Shown: piece after piece, positions 33,238 through 44,057 of the stretch
Layout: every line of letters starts with the position of its first letter
Position numbering within the stretch: the stretch's first letter is position 1
NCBI RefSeq assembly: GCF_003473545.1
Contig: NZ_QUCM01000006.1
Location: 62,001-126,000, forward strand
DNA from: Clostridium sp. AM22-11AC
GTDB taxonomy: Bacteria > Bacillota > Clostridia > Lachnospirales > Lachnospiraceae
Direction of reading: 5' to 3'
Length of the DNA: 64,000 bases
Program-made: the position numbers and the translations under genes
Notes under the pieces: generated by a model
What the model was told of the DNA's origin: nothing
What the model saw: only the letters and a program-made list of their open reading frames with translations
Database searches by the model: none

Positions 33238-33927
33238 TTATCGAAAGGGCGTCGCCTCTTTGTCCTTCTCTTTATCGGGATTGCCATGATGTTTCTCTGC
33301 ACTCTCTCTTGCATTTTCGTTGCTCTTATCCTTTGCTTTCTCATATTCAGAGATAATCTCATTATAGAGTTTTTCCCTGAAATCCTTTGTGACCGGATAG
33401 CAGACATCCTGGTAGATTGGCTTGCCCTGCTCGTCCACCTGCTTTGTCTTATAAGAAGGCATTGATACAAAGATTTTCTCTTTGCCCTGCACGATATTGA
33501 TGTTATTTACGATGAAACTGTTTTCAAAATAAATGCGTGCAAGTCCCTTGATGTTACTACCTTCCCTCTCATAAGGTGTTACAGTTACGGAAAACTCCGG
33601 CATTTCCTGTGTACGCTCCTGCTTCTGTGTCTCCTCTTTCTCCGGTTCCTTAATTCTTGCATAGGCATCAAGGATATTGGTATAGAGTTCCTCTCGAAAC
33701 TCTGCTGTGATAGGATTGCACACATCCTTATAGATCACACCGTTGCTTTCATCACGCTCATTGGAGCGGTATCTTGGCATTGATACAAAAAGCTCTCCCT
33801 TATCCTTATTCTCAAGGATTGCAATATTGGTAATCTTAAATGAATCACCAAATACTACTGTTGCAAATCCTTTGATGTTGCTGCCCTCTTTTGCTCTTAC
33901 TTCGTTTACTTTAATTGAATACTTCAT
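33238..33927 (-). CDS. Tandem SpoVG-domain protein
   Basis: 229 residues with two SpoVG folds: residues 1-90 (MKYSIKVNEVRAKEGSNIKGFATVVFGDSFKITNIAILENK...VSMPRYRS) and about 110-195 (FSVTVTPYEREGSNIKGLARIYFENSFIVNNINIVQGK...VSMPSYKT). SpoVG is an RNA/DNA-binding regulator about 90 residues long, so this is a duplication in one chain, and the charged tail is unstructured. Typical of the right arm of these ICEs; role in the element not established. Confidence 0.9.
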   Translation of the reverse strand: MKYSIKVNEVRAKEGSNIKGFATVVFGDSFKITNIAILENKDKGELFVSMPRYRSNERDESNGVIYKDVCNPITAEFREELYTNILDAYARIKEPEKEETQKQERTQEMPEFSVTVTPYEREGSNIKGLARIYFENSFIVNNINIVQGKEKIFVSMPSYKTKQVDEQGKPIYQDVCYPVTKDFREKLYNEIISEYEKAKDKSNENARESAEKHHGNPDKEKDKEATPFR

Positions 33928-33930
33928 ATG

Positions 33931-34329
33931 CTATTCCTCGCTTTCTTTTTGTTCTTTGTTTTGCTCCGGTATGATAAGCTCACACCAAAGCTGTTCTATC
34001 TGTTCACAAGACAATCTGCCATTAAGCCAGTTGCCAAGTGTAACGACCATTCCATCCTGCTCGTAATAGAGCCACTCCTGTGTTTCAATGTTCCCCTCAT
34101 ACACGATAGTCACATCAAAATCAGGCATAAATAATCCTTCCTCTGCATCCCATACACAGGCTATTCCCTGTCTGAGTGTCAGATTCAGGCTTTCGACATA
34201 CACAGACCAGCCGCTTACGACTATCTGAAAGTCATCATCAATCTCAGCAATATCATCCTCGATGTCAATTAGCTCTTCCATTTCTGCTACTGCCTCTTCT
34301 ATCTCACCTAATCGGTATCTCTTATTCAT
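33931..34329 (-). CDS. Hypothetical acidic ICE protein
   Basis: 132 residues, strongly acidic (EEAVAEMEELIDIEDDIAEIDDDFQIVV) with a beta-rich middle. It overlaps the sortase gene by 8 bases and precedes spoVG by 3, so all are in one operon. Not recognised. Confidence 0.6.
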   Translation of the reverse strand: MNKRYRLGEIEEAVAEMEELIDIEDDIAEIDDDFQIVVSGWSVYVESLNLTLRQGIACVWDAEEGLFMPDFDVTIVYEGNIETQEWLYYEQDGMVVTLGNWLNGRLSCEQIEQLWCELIIPEQNKEQKESEE

Positions 34330-34939
34330 CCATCACCGCCTCCTTATAAATGCACCTGACCACAAAACGCATGGTTCCTTTCTGGGAACAGGTAAAAAGA
34401 GTTAATTCTTTTTCTGTACCCTGTGTCTTGATGCTGTTATCATACGGATTTACTACCTCTGTCTCTATTACCTCATAGATATGCTTCAGCCCATTTTTGT
34501 CGGTTATCATTACTTCATCACCTATGGATATCTGACTTAGTGGTGTAAAAAATGTGCCATATCTGCTGCCATTATGACCGCACAATACACAGTTGCCACT
34601 TTCTCCGATTCCTGCAGTCTCTTCTATATGACCAATCCCTGCATTAAGCACTTTACTTGTGGTTCCTTCCATTACCGGATACCTGATATCTAAGCCCGGT
34701 ATCTCAATGATGCCGATAACACCGCCTTCTTTAAGAATGGCTTCATCCTCTTTACTAATGGAGGTTTGCTCTTCCTCCACATCTGTTTCTTCATCGTAAT
34801 CATCCTCCAATGTCTGCTCAAATTCACTTATGAGCTGTTCTGTCTGTTTTTCTCCGGTTGTCCGCCAGAAAAAAGGGACTGCCATAATGGCAATCCCTGC
34901 TGCAATCAGTAGTCCTGCGACCACTTTTCTTATGCTCAT
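34322..34939 (-). CDS. Sortase (class B/D-like) of the ICE
   Basis: 205 residues from ATG 34939. N-terminal signal anchor VVAGLLIAAGIAIMAVPFFW, then the sortase barrel with catalytic His in VLCGHNGSRYGTFF, Cys in LTLFTCSQKG and Arg in MRFVVRCIY. Sortases join surface proteins to the cell wall; the LPXTG-type protein at the right window edge may be its substrate. Directly downstream of the giant helicase gene (13 bases). Confidence 0.88.
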   Translation of the reverse strand: MSIRKVVAGLLIAAGIAIMAVPFFWRTTGEKQTEQLISEFEQTLEDDYDEETDVEEEQTSISKEDEAILKEGGVIGIIEIPGLDIRYPVMEGTTSKVLNAGIGHIEETAGIGESGNCVLCGHNGSRYGTFFTPLSQISIGDEVMITDKNGLKHIYEVIETEVVNPYDNSIKTQGTEKELTLFTCSQKGTMRFVVRCIYKEAVMDE

Positions 34940-34952
34940 ATTATTCACTCTC

Positions 34953-37900
34953 CTATCGTGTTCTGCCCTCTCTGTCGGCTGGATAAGCACCTTTATCCTC
35001 TGCTACAATTGCTGCAGATTCCATCCTGTCATCTGCTTCTCTTTCTTCCTCCGGTCCGCTCAGGTCTGCATCCACAGCCTTTGCGTTCTCAAGGTCAAGC
35101 TGGGCATTCAGTTCACACTGCCTTGACAGCTTTTCTTCCAGTTCCTTGCTGTATGCAAATGGCTTGTCATACTCTGCCTTTGATGCTTCAAGGTCATTCT
35201 GGTACTGCTCAATCTTCTTTTCAAAGAAATCAATGTTCTCATGGAGTCCATTGAACAGGTTTTCCAGCTTCACCATGCTGCCGACAGGACTTGTGGAAAG
35301 CTCTGCTTTATACTCTGTCTTTCCACGAAGCACCATATAATTGATGCCAAGGAAGTTCTTTTCCACAAGCAGCTCAAATCCGTGGAATTTACCGATTACA
35401 GTTGTCTCTCCGGTCTTACATTTACTGATTGCTTCAAGCATCATCGTTCCGCCATCCACACGCTCTGTGTAAGTTACTTTGCCTATGGTAATGGCAAATT
35501 CCGGATTATCAATCAGCTCTTTATCCCTTGCCTTTACATCCTCTCTTACATTGGCAAGCTTTTCTGTTGCTGTCTTAATCAGCTTCGGATACTTAATCAT
35601 AAAGTTATCCTGCAAGCCATATCTCTGATTGTCATAGGATGCCTTTAAGAGCTTTAATCTCTGGACATCATTGTCAATCTCCATCTTTTCCTTGATTAAA
35701 GGATTGCCTGTGGCAACCGCTTTAATCTCTGCATAGGAAAGTGTTGCCTCGTCGATATCCTCACAGCTTCGGCTTACAGCCTTGCTTGTCATGACCTGAC
35801 TGATGAATCGCTGCTTATTTTCAACAAGCGACCAGTTGTATGCATCAAATGTCCCTTTGGTGACATATCTGTAGATTGCCACCTCTTCATTTTCATTACC
35901 CTGTCGTATGCCTCGTCCTTCCCTCTGTTCAATAGAAGAAGGCTTCCAAGGGCAATCCACATGATGCATTGCAACAAGGTGTGTCTGCACATTGACACCT
36001 GTTCCACACTTGTCCGTTGAACCGATAAGAACCTTCTTTTTACCTGTCCTCATCTCCTTAAAAAGTGCGTCCCTTTGTGCATCCGTCTTGGCATCATGAA
36101 TAAAAGCTATCTCATCTGCCGGAATACCATACTGGATCAGTGTTTCTTTCAGATAATCGTAGATGGTAAAGTCCTTATCTGGTCCCGGTGTGCCGATGTC
36201 CGAAAAAATAAGCTGGCAGCCTATATGACCATCAGCATTTCCTTTCTCATATTCTTTCCATACATTCTCCGCTACCTTATTGAGTTTTCCATCCGGATTG
36301 TTCGGCGCATCCTTATCAATCAGTCTGGCATCCGTTCCAAGAAGTCTTGCCTCATGGGTAATCTTTAGAAAGTTATCCACGCTTGGATCAACTCCACCGC
36401 CTCTGATACGCTCTGCCCTCACAACAAAGTCTTCCATGACCTGCTTCACATACCAGTCAGGCTCCGACTCCACTATAATAGGCTTGCCGCCACGGAGAGC
36501 TGGCACATCAAGGTCAAGCATGTCTGCGGTCTGCACATCTGCTACCTCACGGAAGATATTCATAAGCTCCGGCAGATTCGTAAACTTATTAAATCTGCTC
36601 TTAAAACGAAATCCGCTTCCCTCTACAGTAAGCTCAAGTGCTGTTGTCACTTCACCAAAGTTTGCTGCCCAAGAATCAAAGTGATAAATCCCCATCTCTT
36701 CAAGTGCCGCTTTCTGTAAGTAAAGCTGCATGACATACATCTCACACATGGTATTGGATATTGGTGTACCTGTTGCAAACACAATACCCCTGCCATCATT
36801 TATCTCAGACAAATACTGGCATTTAAGCTGCATATCCGTTGACTTCTTAGCTCCGCTACTGCTGATACCTGACACATTATTCATCTTGGAAAAAATCGCA
36901 AGGTTCTTAAAATTATGTGCTTCGTCTACCATAATAGAATCTACACCCAGTTCCTCAAAGGTAATAAGGTCATCCTTCCTGCTCTCATCTGACAAGGATT
37001 TCAGCTGTTCCTCCAGTTTTTTCTTCTGGCTTTCCATCTGCTTTACAGTCCATCGCTCTCCGTTACGCTCCTTCATCTCATCAATCGCATAGCTGATTTC
37101 ATCAATCTGCTCGTTAAGCATTCGCTCCTTTCTCTCTGCGGAGATTGGGATTTTCTCAAACTGTGAGTGTGACATGATGATACAGTCATAGTCACCAGTT
37201 GCAATCCTTGATACGAACTGCTTTCTGCGGCTTTTTTCAAAATCACGCTCCGTGGCAACTAAGATATTTGCTGACGGATAAAGCCTTAAAAACTCTGATG
37301 CCGTCTGACCGATAAGCGGCTTTGGTACAACCATGATTGTCTTATTGGCAAGTCCAAGTCTCTTCTGCTCCATGCAGGCAGCCATCATCTCAAATGACTT
37401 TCCGGCACCGACACAGTGTGCCAGCAGAGTATTTCCCCCAAGAAGAATTCTTGCCACCGCATTTTTCTGGTGTGGCTTTAACTCAATCGCCGGATTCATT
37501 CCCGGAAACTGTAAGTGACTTCCGTCATACTCACGCAGGCGGATGTTATTAAATGTCTCGTTGTAATACTCCACATATTTCTGTCTTCGCTCCGGCTCTG
37601 CAAACAGCCACTCCTTGAACTTCTCCTTGATCATGTTCTGCTTTTCCCTTGCAAGCATTGTCTCATTCTTATTGACTTCGTAATGATACCTGCCATCACC
37701 GTCATCAATCCTGTCCCTGACTGTTACTGTCTTTAGATTCAGCGTATCCTCAAAAATAGAATAAGCATCCATGCGGCTTGTACCATAGGTCTTAGTAGCC
37801 GCCACTGAATGCTTATCCATGCTTTTATTCTCGATGAACCATTCCATGCTCATCTTATTTAAGTGTACCTGAATGCCTGTATTGTAAAACTGGCTTCTGA

Positions 37901-40900
37901 CTGCCCTTGCCCGTCTTGGTGTATTGAGAAGCTCATAGATAAACTGCTCATAATCAAGCGGCTCAATCCATGTCGTGCCAATCTTTACATCAATATCCGA
38001 GGCTTCAATCCACTCCGGCTGTACCTTTTCAAGTGCTGCCACATTGCCTGCAAATTTTTCTGCCTGCGGATTGCCTGTATCCGCTGCCATAGCCTTTGCT
38101 ACACGAAGCTTGTCTCTCACATTGCCGGAAAGATACTCGTCTGCCGTCTCCCAGCCGATGTCGGGATTGTTCTCGTTGTAGCGGTCGGGATTTAGGAAAA
38201 TCAATCCATCCAGCTCTTCCACAAGAACTGCCCTTCTAAGCTCTGCCAAAGCATCATCACTAAATGTTATCTCATCAGCTGTCTGCCCGGACTTTTCTGC
38301 AAGTTCTTCCTTTACATTAGTAATATCCGGCTCATAGATAGAGAGCATATAGGCAAGATTTACATATCCAAATTCATTGACGGATACATTCAATGCTTCC
38401 ACAGCAGTCTCAACCCTGTCTATGACAGTCTTTGCCTTAATCGTCTGCTTATAAAACATATCCGCTTTTTTCACCTCCCCGTCTTCATTTACTTCTTCAA
38501 GACTGCAAAGAAGTGGGTAATCGCTGTCATCTCTGAAAGCTATTCTGTTTGCTTTTGAAGTAATGGCTCCATACTGCTTTACGAAGGCATCATATTTTAC
38601 ATTAAGAAGTCTCTGCTTATCAGAAAGCTCCTCCTCGCTGCAGCCATCCATCTGGATATCAATCAGATCTCTTGTTATCTGTCTGATTTCATCAAGGCTT
38701 CTGATTCGCTCCTCGGCAGTCTGTGATACTTCTTTTCTTACCATCTCGGAATTTTCCCTGTAATAGAGTTTTCCTTCAAAAAATGTGTAAGTGTAGTTTC
38801 TCACATCCGGATCAGCCGGGATAACTTCCTCCGTCTGCTCCGCCTCATCTGCCACTCTCTCAAAATCTGTCATCTGGGCTTTGATATTACCGATAGCTTT
38901 GTTTAATGCTTCATAAATATTGAAGTTCTCATCATCATTCACGCAGACTGTGTATCTGCTGTCCTGTCCGTAAATCCTTGTGTCATATTCCATAGATCCA
39001 AGCATCATTTCCGGATGCTCTGCAAAATAAGAGTTGACTGCAATGCCATTCTCAGTTACACCAAGGTGTACCCAGTCCGGCTCAATATCAATCTTTCTCT
39101 CCCTTTTCTGCAAAAACAGGATATCTGCTGTCACTTCGGTTCCTGCATTATCTTTAAATGCAGTATTCGGAAGTCTTATCGCTCCCACAAGCTCTGCTCT
39201 TTCAGCCAGATACTTTCGGATAGTAGGATTTGCCTTATCAAGTGTTCCCTTTGTGGTAATCACCGCAACCATGCCTCCCGGTCTTACCTGATCAAGTGCT
39301 TTTGCCAGAAAATAATCGTGGATACGGAAGTTATACTTGTTGTACTTCGGATCAAAAACCTTATAATCACCAAATGGCACATTTCCGACAACTACATCAA
39401 AGAAGTTATCCGGATATGTGGTATTCTCAAATCCTGTGATACTGATATTGGCATTCTGATAAAGCTGCTTTGCAATTCTTCCTGAAATGCTGTCAAGCTC
39501 CACTCCATACAGCTTTGCTTCATGCATTGTTTCCGGCATACTTCCAAAGAAGTTACCGATACCCATGGATGGCTCTAATACATTGCCGCCTCTGAAACCA
39601 AACTGGACAAGTGCCGAATTCATGCACATGGCTATCTCCGGTGAAGTGTAAAAGGCGTTATTTACTGTTGCCCTTGCCGCACTGTATTCCTCATCAGATA
39701 AAAGTTCTTTAAGCTCTGCATACTCTTTGCTCCAGCCTGCGTTTTCCTCATCAAATGCCTGTGACAGTCCGCCCCATCCGACAAACTTCGACAGAACTTT
39801 CTGCTCCCCCGGTGTGGCAAGCCTGTTTTCTGATTCAATCTGCTTTAGAGTGCGGATTGCATCCATATTCCACTGGTATCTGGTCTTAGCTCCGCCTTTT
39901 TCCATTTCCCAGAGGTTGTAGTGGAAGTTGTGTTTTTTCTGTACTGCATCATCTGAAACCACATGTCCATTCTCATCAATCTTGGTTTCCCAGCCATTCG
40001 CTATTGCTCTTTCCCTGGTTTCAAGACGATTGGCTTTTACACTATCCTCGATATCAAAGAATCTCTTATAGACCGGATTCATCTTATCCCTGTCAGCCTT
40101 CTGTTTTGTCTCCTGATAATACTTCTTCTGGTCTTCTCCGCAGTAAAATGGCTGTTTTACCATATAGGATAAAATCTCGTATAACTCACGCCAGTCGAGT
40201 GCACCTTCCTTACGCACACCATTCCTGTTCTTATAGCTGATCTTCACATAACCGCTTCTGATTGAGTACTCCACAAGACCATACTTATTGTTGGAATATG
40301 CCTTTCTTTCTGCATTATCTGTCCCTAATGCAATATCCCTGATAAGGTCAAGTTTATTTGGCATAAATGCAAAATCAGACTGCACCACATCCATAAGGAA
40401 TGCCCTAAACGGAGTGTAGCAGCTGCAATCTGTTACAAGAATCTCCGCCGCATCACGCAGGTCTTCATCAAGCTCCTCAATACGCTTGGCATAATCAATC
40501 GGTGTAATATACTTAAGCTCTGATGGATCTTTTTCAGATGTTTCAGCTTCTATCTCGGCACCATATTCTGCCTGTGTTACCATGCGGTCTTCATCGGCAG
40601 CTTCCTGTGGTGTCATGCCTTTTGCACTTACATAATCTCTGTTAGAAGCATAGCTCTCCGGCTCATCCGGTATTGCATAATCATCAATCTCTGATTCTGC
40701 CCCTTCCGGTTCCACTTCCCGGTATTCGGCATCAATGACCTCATCATCCTCACGGAGTCCGTCCATCGCAAGCTCATCAATACGAGGTGTCTCAGGCTGG
40801 TATTCCCCTGTAAGAATAAGTACACCAAGCTCTTTTTCGATATCTTTCCACGAAACATATCCTTCAACCTCTCCATCCTCATCTCGCCACTGAAAACGCA

Positions 40901-42485
40901 GTCCATTCCCATGAAATGTGTCATATCCGTGCAGTCCTAGTCCGTCAACCGGCCAGCCTGCACCTCCCTGACCATATTCTGCTTTGATACGCTTTGCTCT
41001 GGTTCCTGCATCAATCTCTGTTTCAAAAATCTTGCATACCCTGCCCTTACCACCGATAAAACCTGTACCTCTCATAAGCACCTGTTTGATATACTCACTT
41101 GGTACTGTTGCAGACTTTTTGGGATTCAGGTAATTGTATTTACCTGCTAATGCAGCTTTTCTGTCCTGCTCGAACTGACGCATAAACTGATTATTGTTTT
41201 CGTCCTCAGTATGAATGGTGCCAATGCTTGCCTGCCCGTTCTGGTCGAAAAAAAAGGAAGCCTGTGTATATTCGGCTTCCTTACTAACACCCAATGAATT
41301 GATTTCATCAAGTTCCCTATTCAGTTCTGTATCATCAGATTCTAGTGGAATCGCATCACTATCTGATTCAGTACCACTTCCTCTGCCTGCATCTTCGCCT
41401 GCTCTCTTATCTTCCACATCTCCATTGTCGATGACGGATTCTGTGGCTTGTGCTTTGCCAGATACTGCATCTCTAACTGGTCGTACAGCTGATTCGCTTC
41501 CGCCTCTACCGCTGACATCTTCTCGTACATCTTCCCGAATCTCATCAGCGTCTTGTATCTTGCCGGCTCGTTCTCCTTTAGATAGTTCATCGCCATCCTT
41601 CCGTATTTGCCCAGCTTCGTGAGATCCTCCATCTCGTCCGGCATCTCTATCTGCGGATAAAGCAGTCCATCCACTTCCTTGTAAGTCATTTCTTCTAACA
41701 TATCCAATTCTCCTTTCGCTCTCGATTGCCTTTAAGTTACGACTAAATTCTCTAAGAACACTACAGGAGACATCGCATACAATGGAACCAAGACGGTAAA
41801 TGATCTCTTCGTCTTTGATATTTACGATCTGACTAAAATCCTGTTCTTGCACAGATAAGTCAAATCCGCATCTCGTCCCTACAGCATACATGACACTTGC
41901 ATATACAAGCTGCTCCATGTCCATTTCCTGCTGTAAGCCATTGCGTTTCTTACTTTCTTCCTTTATCACACTACCTGATAGCTGCATAAGCTCGGTCATT
42001 CGGTCTCCGAACTCTTCTTTTATTATAAACCAAACATCTGTTCCTGTAAACTGTTTTAATATATTTTTTAGAGACTCCCTGTCGCTGTTATCGTACTGCT
42101 CAATCTGACCTTCTGACACAAGAAAATCCACATAATCTTTAAGATTTTCTCCCTCAAGGTCCCATGTCAACTTAACATTCTTCCCTCCGGTATCACTGAT
42201 ATCAAAGATATACCTCATGCGTGGATTCAGTGCCCTTGACGGGAAGATGGCGCAGCCTTTCGCACCACGCTTTACATATCTTCCCACCTTTTTCCAGGTA
42301 TCATAATCTGCCATGAGTGTGCTTTTTTCCGGAGGTCTCTGAGCTGTTACCATAACGATATTGTCAAATTCATAGCGGTATAACTGACCTGCGACCTTTA
42401 ACACATCCTTCCAGTTCTTTTCTGATCTTGTGATGTTACCAATTTCAGAATCGTATATCGCTTTGACCTTCATATCAACGCCCAT
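34953..42485 (-). CDS. Giant polyvalent protein: N-terminal ArdC/LPD-like, N6-adenine methyltransferase and SNF2 helicase
   Basis: 2,510 residues. Start [55 protein letters not shown] 42485 has GGAGGACAAAGGT. A disordered charged linker covers about residues 265-400. The methyltransferase region near 1020-1120 has [14 protein letters not shown] and [12 protein letters not shown] in the NPPY position. The helicase has [11 protein letters not shown] near 1690, [11 protein letters not shown] near 1850 and [16 protein letters not shown] near 2160. Such proteins are thought to protect incoming DNA from restriction and remodel it. A TnpV-like gene is nested in its linker. Confidence 0.9.
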   Translation of the reverse strand: MGVDMKVKAIYDSEIGNITRSEKNWKDVLKVAGQLYRYEFDNIVMVTAQRPPEKSTLMADYDTWKKVGRYVKRGAKGCAIFPSRALNPRMRYIFDISDTGGKNVKLTWDLEGENLKDYVDFLVSEGQIEQYDNSDRESLKNILKQFTGTDVWFIIKEEFGDRMTELMQLSGSVIKEESKKRNGLQQEMDMEQLVYASVMYAVGTRCGFDLSVQEQDFSQIVNIKDEEIIYRLGSIVCDVSCSVLREFSRNLKAIESERRIGYVRRNDLQGSGWTALSADRDAGRDGGSHEAGQIRKDGDELSKGERAGKIQDADEIREDVREDVSGRGGSESAVRPVRDAVSGKAQATESVIDNGDVEDKRAGEDAGRGSGTESDSDAIPLESDDTELNRELDEINSLGVSKEAEYTQASFFFDQNGQASIGTIHTEDENNNQFMRQFEQDRKAALAGKYNYLNPKKSATVPSEYIKQVLMRGTGFIGGKGRVCKIFETEIDAGTRAKRIKAEYGQGGAGWPVDGLGLHGYDTFHGNGLRFQWRDEDGEVEGYVSWKDIEKELGVLILTGEYQPETPRIDELAMDGLREDDEVIDAEYREVEPEGAESEIDDYAIPDEPESYASNRDYVSAKGMTPQEAADEDRMVTQAEYGAEIEAETSEKDPSELKYITPIDYAKRIEELDEDLRDAAEILVTDCSCYTPFRAFLMDVVQSDFAFMPNKLDLIRDIALGTDNAERKAYSNNKYGLVEYSIRSGYVKISYKNRNGVRKEGALDWRELYEILSYMVKQPFYCGEDQKKYYQETKQKADRDKMNPVYKRFFDIEDSVKANRLETRERAIANGWETKIDENGHVVSDDAVQKKHNFHYNLWEMEKGGAKTRYQWNMDAIRTLKQIESENRLATPGEQKVLSKFVGWGGLSQAFDEENAGWSKEYAELKELLSDEEYSAARATVNNAFYTSPEIAMCMNSALVQFGFRGGNVLEPSMGIGNFFGSMPETMHEAKLYGVELDSISGRIAKQLYQNANISITGFENTTYPDNFFDVVVGNVPFGDYKVFDPKYNKYNFRIHDYFLAKALDQVRPGGMVAVITTKGTLDKANPTIRKYLAERAELVGAIRLPNTAFKDNAGTEVTADILFLQKRERKIDIEPDWVHLGVTENGIAVNSYFAEHPEMMLGSMEYDTRIYGQDSRYTVCVNDDENFNIYEALNKAIGNIKAQMTDFERVADEAEQTEEVIPADPDVRNYTYTFFEGKLYYRENSEMVRKEVSQTAEERIRSLDEIRQITRDLIDIQMDGCSEEELSDKQRLLNVKYDAFVKQYGAITSKANRIAFRDDSDYPLLCSLEEVNEDGEVKKADMFYKQTIKAKTVIDRVETAVEALNVSVNEFGYVNLAYMLSIYEPDITNVKEELAEKSGQTADEITFSDDALAELRRAVLVEELDGLIFLNPDRYNENNPDIGWETADEYLSGNVRDKLRVAKAMAADTGNPQAEKFAGNVAALEKVQPEWIEASDIDVKIGTTWIEPLDYEQFIYELLNTPRRARAVRSQFYNTGIQVHLNKMSMEWFIENKSMDKHSVAATKTYGTSRMDAYSIFEDTLNLKTVTVRDRIDDGDGRYHYEVNKNETMLAREKQNMIKEKFKEWLFAEPERRQKYVEYYNETFNNIRLREYDGSHLQFPGMNPAIELKPHQKNAVARILLGGNTLLAHCVGAGKSFEMMAACMEQKRLGLANKTIMVVPKPLIGQTASEFLRLYPSANILVATERDFEKSRRKQFVSRIATGDYDCIIMSHSQFEKIPISAERKERMLNEQIDEISYAIDEMKERNGERWTVKQMESQKKKLEEQLKSLSDESRKDDLITFEELGVDSIMVDEAHNFKNLAIFSKMNNVSGISSSGAKKSTDMQLKCQYLSEINDGRGIVFATGTPISNTMCEMYVMQLYLQKAALEEMGIYHFDSWAANFGEVTTALELTVEGSGFRFKSRFNKFTNLPELMNIFREVADVQTADMLDLDVPALRGGKPIIVESEPDWYVKQVMEDFVVRAERIRGGGVDPSVDNFLKITHEARLLGTDARLIDKDAPNNPDGKLNKVAENVWKEYEKGNADGHIGCQLIFSDIGTPGPDKDFTIYDYLKETLIQYGIPADEIAFIHDAKTDAQRDALFKEMRTGKKKVLIGSTDKCGTGVNVQTHLVAMHHVDCPWKPSSIEQREGRGIRQGNENEEVAIYRYVTKGTFDAYNWSLVENKQRFISQVMTSKAVSRSCEDIDEATLSYAEIKAVATGNPLIKEKMEIDNDVQRLKLLKASYDNQRYGLQDNFMIKYPKLIKTATEKLANVREDVKARDKELIDNPEFAITIGKVTYTERVDGGTMMLEAISKCKTGETTVIGKFHGFELLVEKNFLGINYMVLRGKTEYKAELSTSPVGSMVKLENLFNGLHENIDFFEKKIEQYQNDLEASKAEYDKPFAYSKELEEKLSRQCELNAQLDLENAKAVDADLSGPEEEREADDRMESAAIVAEDKGAYPADREGRTR
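41342..41701 (-). CDS. TnpV-like protein nested in another frame of the giant helicase gene
   Basis: 119 residues from ATG 41701, which has AAAGGAG eight bases upstream. [116 protein letters not shown] is a coherent, TnpV-family-like sequence with normal amino acid use, unlike the biased Gly/Asp/Arg linker it overlaps in the other frame. Both frames are on the same strand. TnpV proteins occur in Firmicute transposons with no known activity. Confidence 0.75.
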   Translation of the reverse strand: MLEEMTYKEVDGLLYPQIEMPDEMEDLTKLGKYGRMAMNYLKENEPARYKTLMRFGKMYEKMSAVEAEANQLYDQLEMQYLAKHKPQNPSSTMEMWKIREQAKMQAEEVVLNQIVMRFH

Positions 42486-42499
42486 ACCTTTGTCCTCCT

Positions 42500-42868
42500 C
42501 TACTTAAACATCTCTGCAAACAATCCCTTAAATAGCTTTAACTCATCCTTATCCAGCTCGATTGCAAATTTATTGTCGATTGCCTGTTTTTCGCATTTAT
42601 CCTTTTTCTTTGCAATCTTACGCACCACACGAAGAAGCACATAGCACTCCTTGGACTTTGCAATGCTCTGTTTAAAGGTCAGCTCATCCTCATCGACTGA
42701 CTTCTGTGTCTGATAGATAATCTCTTTTAACTTATCATTGATACCATCTACTTCCTCAAGGGAAATAATAACGGATGCCTTAGAAGCACCCGATCTGTCC
42801 CACTCCTTATGAAGTTCCTTTACTAAAAACTCCATGTTCTTAATTACTGTTGTTGAATCACTTTTCAT
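42500..42868 (-). CDS. Hypothetical ICE protein
   Basis: 122 residues, mainly alpha-helical and charged ([53 protein letters not shown]...). Its ATG overlaps the stop of the upstream DpnD/PcfM gene by 4 bases. No known domain was recognised. Confidence 0.65.
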   Translation of the reverse strand: MKSDSTTVIKNMEFLVKELHKEWDRSGASKASVIISLEEVDGINDKLKEIIYQTQKSVDEDELTFKQSIAKSKECYVLLRVVRKIAKKKDKCEKQAIDNKFAIELDKDELKLFKGLFAEMFK

Positions 42869-43083
42869 CTTGCTTTTCCTCCGTTTTTTTTTAATGAAGA
42901 AGGGAGCTGACCTTCGCTGATAGGTGCAAAATCAACTCCCTTCATGTCCTCTGCTCCAAGGACTATCTGCTCTGCATAATACATATCCATTGCCTTATTG
43001 ATGGCATCGTCAAGCGACTCTGCCTTTACTTTCTGTACTCGTGAAAGCACTTCTTTTATCTCAACATCAAATTCCTGTTCCAT
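42865..43083 (-). CDS. DpnD/PcfM-like small protein
   Basis: 72 residues: EFDVEIKEVLSRVQKVKAESLDDAINKAMDMYYAEQIVLGAEDMKGVDF matches the short DpnD/PcfM C-terminal domain often found in conjugative elements. GGAGGCGAT lies before the ATG. Function unknown. Confidence 0.75.
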   Translation of the reverse strand: MEQEFDVEIKEVLSRVQKVKAESLDDAINKAMDMYYAEQIVLGAEDMKGVDFAPISEGQLPSSLKKNGGKAR

Positions 43084-43110
43084 ATGATATCGCCTCCTGT
43101 AAAAATCTCA

Positions 43111-44007
43111 TCACCGGCTCTTTTCTTCCTTTACCTGTCTTTCCTTAAAGCCTTCATCGTACTTTCCATCTTCCAGCCTGTCGTAAAAACAATCCTCTTC
43201 AATCGTTCCAAAATCCTCATACATTTGGTGAAGGAAATCATTCTGCAGTTTCTTTGGCACATCATCATCCTTTGACATATCCTGATAAAAATAGAACTTC
43301 TGCTTTAGCTTTGCCCTGTAATCATAGATATCCTCTATCTTTTCCGGTGTGCCATACTCCCTCTTGTATGCCTTGAAATTCGTGGTTGAGAGTGTGGAAC
43401 CGAGATAAATGCCATGCTCCCACGATACTCCGATTGTGGTATTGTCCTTTGTAGGCTTCTCATCCTTCGGATAACGCTTATACTCTGTCGCACCAAGGGC
43501 GATTGTAAGAGAACCTGACTTCATATCCATCACCACGAGATTCCTTGGTGATAATGCTTCAAGCACCATGTAATCATGGTCATTGAAGTTATGAAATGTC
43601 TGTCCCCTTTCAAATGATCTGTCCACACTTTCATAATGCAGGTTAAAATCATCCACCCAGCCCTTATCGGTCATTCCAATCTCCTTAAGCTTTGCAACAC
43701 ATTCAGAAGAACTGGCTTCTTTATCAAACCGAAATTCTTTGGAATCGTTATAAAGTCCCTGAAGAAAGTGCCCCAGCTGAATATCATCCAGACAGAATCT
43801 CGCAGATACAGTTACATTTGCTGCCCTGTAATACTCTGCGAAGTTATCTGCTTCACCAAGTGTTCTTCCAAGCTGCAACAAATTGTCTGCAAGCTCTGAC
43901 ATGTCATCAACTGCTATAAAACTCTTATAATCATCCAGAGTCATCAGCATATTTGTCTCTGTTCCCCTGTCGTTTTCTGTTACCAGTATCATATCTTTTA
44001 AATCCAT
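43111..44007 (-). CDS. DUF4316-like ICE protein
   Basis: 298 residues from ATG 44007 (GGAGGTAAG). N-terminus MDLKDMILVTENDRGTETNMLMTLDDYKSFIAVDDMSELADNLLQLGR is followed by an LPD-like beta domain and a charged helical tail. Proteins like this lie between NlpC/P60 and the helicase in related elements. Function unknown. Confidence 0.65.
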   Translation of the reverse strand: MDLKDMILVTENDRGTETNMLMTLDDYKSFIAVDDMSELADNLLQLGRTLGEADNFAEYYRAANVTVSARFCLDDIQLGHFLQGLYNDSKEFRFDKEASSSECVAKLKEIGMTDKGWVDDFNLHYESVDRSFERGQTFHNFNDHDYMVLEALSPRNLVVMDMKSGSLTIALGATEYKRYPKDEKPTKDNTTIGVSWEHGIYLGSTLSTTNFKAYKREYGTPEKIEDIYDYRAKLKQKFYFYQDMSKDDDVPKKLQNDFLHQMYEDFGTIEEDCFYDRLEDGKYDEGFKERQVKEEKSR

Positions 44008-44057
44008 TCTTACCTCCAGTCTCAGAGAGAGACTATGCCCTCTCTGCAAATTTCCTG

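Noticed and set aside
36280..36684. Plus-strand frames over the giant helicase gene
   Set aside because: Many such frames exist opposite the long gene because of its codon bias; none has a start signal or a known domain.
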